From the NCBI GenBank assembly GCA_934394815.1, contig CAKRRD010000022.1:1-43334 (forward strand): a stretch of 43,334 nucleotides of DNA, in the 5' to 3' direction. The stretch's first letter is position 1, and each line of letters opens with the position of its first letter. Of this stretch, positions 41,441-43,334 are shown one piece after another. The translations under genes and the position numbers were made by a program. Below the pieces are notes generated by a model. The model had not been told where the DNA came from, did not search any database, and worked only from the letters and a program-made list of their open reading frames with translations. Source of the stretch: an uncultured Acetatifactor sp. (lineage in GTDB: Bacteria > Bacillota > Clostridia > Lachnospirales > Lachnospiraceae).

Positions 41441-41508
41441 CATTAATATTTCACTATTTTCCGCTTCTACTTCTCATCAACGACCTGGAAGATATCGAAC
41501 TTCAAGAG

Positions 41509-41724
41509 TTATTCGCTATTCGCATAATCAATCAAAATCTTTTTGCAACTACTGCAACGATAAGCTTCACAATGAGGGATTCCTCCTGAACCTTTACTCA
41601 ATTCCAGATCGTCCGATTTTTTAATACGAAAAACTTTTGTCACATTATCAACTACAAAAGTAATGTCTCGTGAACTCATTAGGTATCCTCTTATCATTTC
41701 TTCACCACAATATGGACATTTCAT
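41509..41724 (-). CDS. Small zinc-ribbon protein (PF20097-like)
   Basis: The 71-residue protein has CPYCGEEM at residues 3-10 and CSSCKKI near residue 59, the two CxxC pairs of a zinc ribbon, around a short beta domain (YLMSSRDITFVVDN). The layout fits the PF20097/DUF6487 family of unknown function. AGGAGG lies ten bases before the ATG. It is AT-rich like the lipoprotein gene beside it. Confidence 0.8.
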   Translation of the reverse strand: MKCPYCGEEMIRGYLMSSRDITFVVDNVTKVFRIKKSDDLELSKGSGGIPHCEAYRCSSCKKILIDYANSE

Positions 41725-41815
41725 GCTGATTTACCTCCTGTAAATCGGTGTATGTTTATTGGAATTACTTAACTGATCGTCAGCCCCACAGGAAATACCA
41801 GCCGTATTCATTTCT

Positions 41816-43334
41816 TTATTTTCCATCGATTCTTGCCTCTATCTGTTTCCGTGCCATATATCTGGAAATATTAAATGTTCGCAGAGATGTCTGATCCAGA
41901 CGCTTCTTATTATGGTTCAGGTAATAATATCCGAATCCTTTTGGCTGGTAACTCCCCCACCACTGAGCCTGCGTATCTTCACTCATAATGTCTGTGGGGT
42001 TCTCCAGTTCATAGGCGCCAAAATCATACCCAAGACTCTCCATATAAGGAATAATAACCGGTGCAGCATCCGCACTGAGATCACTCAGATAAGAGAAGTC
42101 TCCATATTCCGCTCCCCGGAAAAACGGCCCGGCGAAAAAATCATCTCCGTAATCCTGCGCCACGGATTCTTCCCAGCCCGTACCGTCCGCGCCGGGTGCA
42201 TTGGCAATATTCACTCTGGCTATAATATAGTCGGGATGGCTGAAGGACAATGCCAGATACAGCACGGTCACCATCACGACGCCATAGCGGAACAGAAGGA
42301 AGCTTTCTTTGTAAATATTGATCAGTACTCCGATAAACATGACGAATAACACCGCCAGCATCCACAATACGAAGATCCGCAGGAAAGTCAGATAATAATA
42401 CCGGATGTAAATGATCATACGCATTACGCTGGACGTGATCATGATAAAAGTACATAATGACATAATCGTCATAATCACTTTCAGTACCTTACTCTCCCTA
42501 AAAAAGCTGAGGCACACCAATACCAGGATCAGGTTCAGAATGCCGACAGCCAGCAGCTGGAAAAAGCCCTCTCTTGCATACTGTGCGTAAGTATAGCCCT
42601 CCGGCAGCTGCATTTCCCCTAAGAACAATCCGAAGATCTGGATTCCGGAAAACAGCAGATACAAAAGTGACAGCAGTGACATAATGGTAATTGCCAGTAC
42701 CGGTTCTCCCTTTCGGTGATCCTTCACCTCTTCCGAAATGTTTCTCTTGCACAAATAAGCAGTCAGTGCGTAAGATGCAAAGAACAGAAATGTAATCCGG
42801 ACGACTACATTGATAATATTGCCCGGGCGGATCCAGTTCATGAAATCCGTCGTCATCTTGCGGAAGACCGCATCGGCAGAGCTTAACAATCCGGCGGCAA
42901 TGAGCAGAATGGGCAGTGCGATCACTACTCCCAGCAGTCCGTACCATACCTTCTTATTTACTTTTCCTTTTTCACGAAAATAGGCTTTGCCATCGGAAAA
43001 AGGCTTCCCCAGTTCCCCGAAGCTCATAACCACCAATTGACAGATGCTCCCCACATATTTCCCAAGCTTCCACTTTTTCGTATCAAAATATTGATTCAGC
43101 AGCAGACACATCACTAACAGAAACACTGCCAGCTTGTTCAGACCTATGATCGCCCATCCGTCGGTGCAGAAGGTGGATACCCCCAGCAGCAGGATGCTGA
43201 CCATATAAAAGGCACTTCCTTTTTTTAAGGTAATCTCCAGTTTTGACAGCGAGAAGACAAAATACAGTAAAGTGCCTGCGAGAAAAAAAGGGAAGGTGAT
43301 CCCCGAGCCGTTCCGGAACATACAAAATGCATAG
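41816..43334 (-). CDS. DUF4173/DUF4153-type polytopic membrane protein (5' end outside window)
   Basis: The visible 501-plus residues contain about ten membrane helices, with a cytoplasmic loop GKPFSDGKAYFREKGKVNKK, LLSSADAVFRKM and IRYYYLTFLRIFVLW, a pattern seen in DUF4173 proteins. The C-terminal 110 residues are soluble and probably outside, with NIANAPGADGTGW and WGSYQPKGFGYYYLN. The frame stays open to the right edge, and no ribosome site precedes the first visible ATG at 43321, so the true start lies beyond. Function is unknown. Confidence 0.78.
   Translation of the reverse strand, partial: YAFCMFRNGSGITFPFFLAGTLLYFVFSLSKLEITLKKGSAFYMVSILLLGVSTFCTDGWAIIGLNKLAVFLLVMCLLLNQYFDTKKWKLGKYVGSICQLVVMSFGELGKPFSDGKAYFREKGKVNKKVWYGLLGVVIALPILLIAAGLLSSADAVFRKMTTDFMNWIRPGNIINVVVRITFLFFASYALTAYLCKRNISEEVKDHRKGEPVLAITIMSLLSLLYLLFSGIQIFGLFLGEMQLPEGYTYAQYAREGFFQLLAVGILNLILVLVCLSFFRESKVLKVIMTIMSLCTFIMITSSVMRMIIYIRYYYLTFLRIFVLWMLAVLFVMFIGVLINIYKESFLLFRYGVVMVTVLYLALSFSHPDYIIARVNIANAPGADGTGWEESVAQDYGDDFFAGPFFRGAEYGDFSYLSDLSADAAPVIIPYMESLGYDFGAYELENPTDIMSEDTQAQWWGSYQPKGFGYYYLNHNKKRLDQTSLRTFNISRYMARKQIEARIDGK

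Noticed and set aside
41440..41508. Plus-strand peptide-like stretch reading LINDLEDIELQEL
   Set aside because: No start, ribosome site or longer frame supports it, and other frames are equally open; probably chance.

Overview
The window looks like a chromosomal segment of a Gram-positive, spore-forming, flagellated Clostridia member, most plausibly Lachnospiraceae. The evidence is a BofA/DUF2508 pair, a Clostridia-type Tad pilus locus with DUF5702 and DUF6382-FHA proteins, a DUF6240 protein next to flagellin, consensus sigma-A promoters and strong AGGAGG-type ribosome binding sites. Almost all genes are on the minus strand; only DUF2508, trmB and the thioredoxin gene are on the plus strand.

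Layout, left to right. (a) 1-556: tandem promoters and a boxA-type leader for an rRNA operon that runs off the left edge, then tRNA-Ser(GCT) with its own near-perfect promoter. (b) 557-4752: a housekeeping run (on the minus strand: rhomboid protease, flavodoxin-SCP2 protein, HIT protein, fumarase alpha and beta, PlsC). (c) 4847-14549: a ten-gene Tad/Flp pilus operon read from 14549 downward: prepilin peptidase, TadZ/CpaE, TadA ATPase, TadB, TadC, Flp1 pilin, DUF5702 (TadG-like), a TadE-like protein with twin Cys/His modules, a second peptidase, TadE, and a DUF6382-FHA protein at the end. A sigma-A promoter with a palindrome at its start site precedes it. (d) 14818-15526: BofA and DUF2508. (e) 15476-19974: flagellin, FliS and a large DUF6240 protein that may be FliK-like. 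(f) 20132-28619: glycogen branching enzyme, a 963-residue TPR/repeat/AAA-like protein of unknown role, a D,D-carboxypeptidase, a YfcE phosphodiesterase, TrmB and thioredoxin. (g) 28686-29422: an AT-rich zeta-type toxin with a small antitoxin candidate. (h) 29468-33545: an operon of a U32-like Cys-rich protein, a short UvrA2-type protein and an ATC-hydrolase-family protein. (i) 33740-36308: a YxjG-type methionine synthase, a LysR regulator preceded by a 29-residue membrane peptide gene, and a small membrane protein. (j) 36305-39404: a frameshifted membrane-protein gene, an acetyltransferase, a DUF1579-like protein, an HD-GYP phosphodiesterase and a decayed small gene coupled to it. (k) 39536-43334: an Rpn/PD-(D/E)XK protein, a lipoprotein, a zinc-ribbon protein and a DUF4173 membrane protein cut by the right edge.

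How it fits together: the Tad operon supplies pilin-like subunits, two leader peptidases, an assembly motor and platform, and an FHA sensor. Flagellin with FliS and the HD-GYP protein point to a motile cell that could switch between swimming and adhesion through c-di-GMP, but that link is inferred. The observations I would check first are the twin Cys/His modules on a pilin-like protein, the large outside domain in TadC, the broken P-loop in TadZ, the 963-residue protein, the U32-like/UvrA2/ATC-hydrolase operon, the hidden 29-residue gene, and two small genes each broken by an apparent +1 base in a four-base homopolymer.
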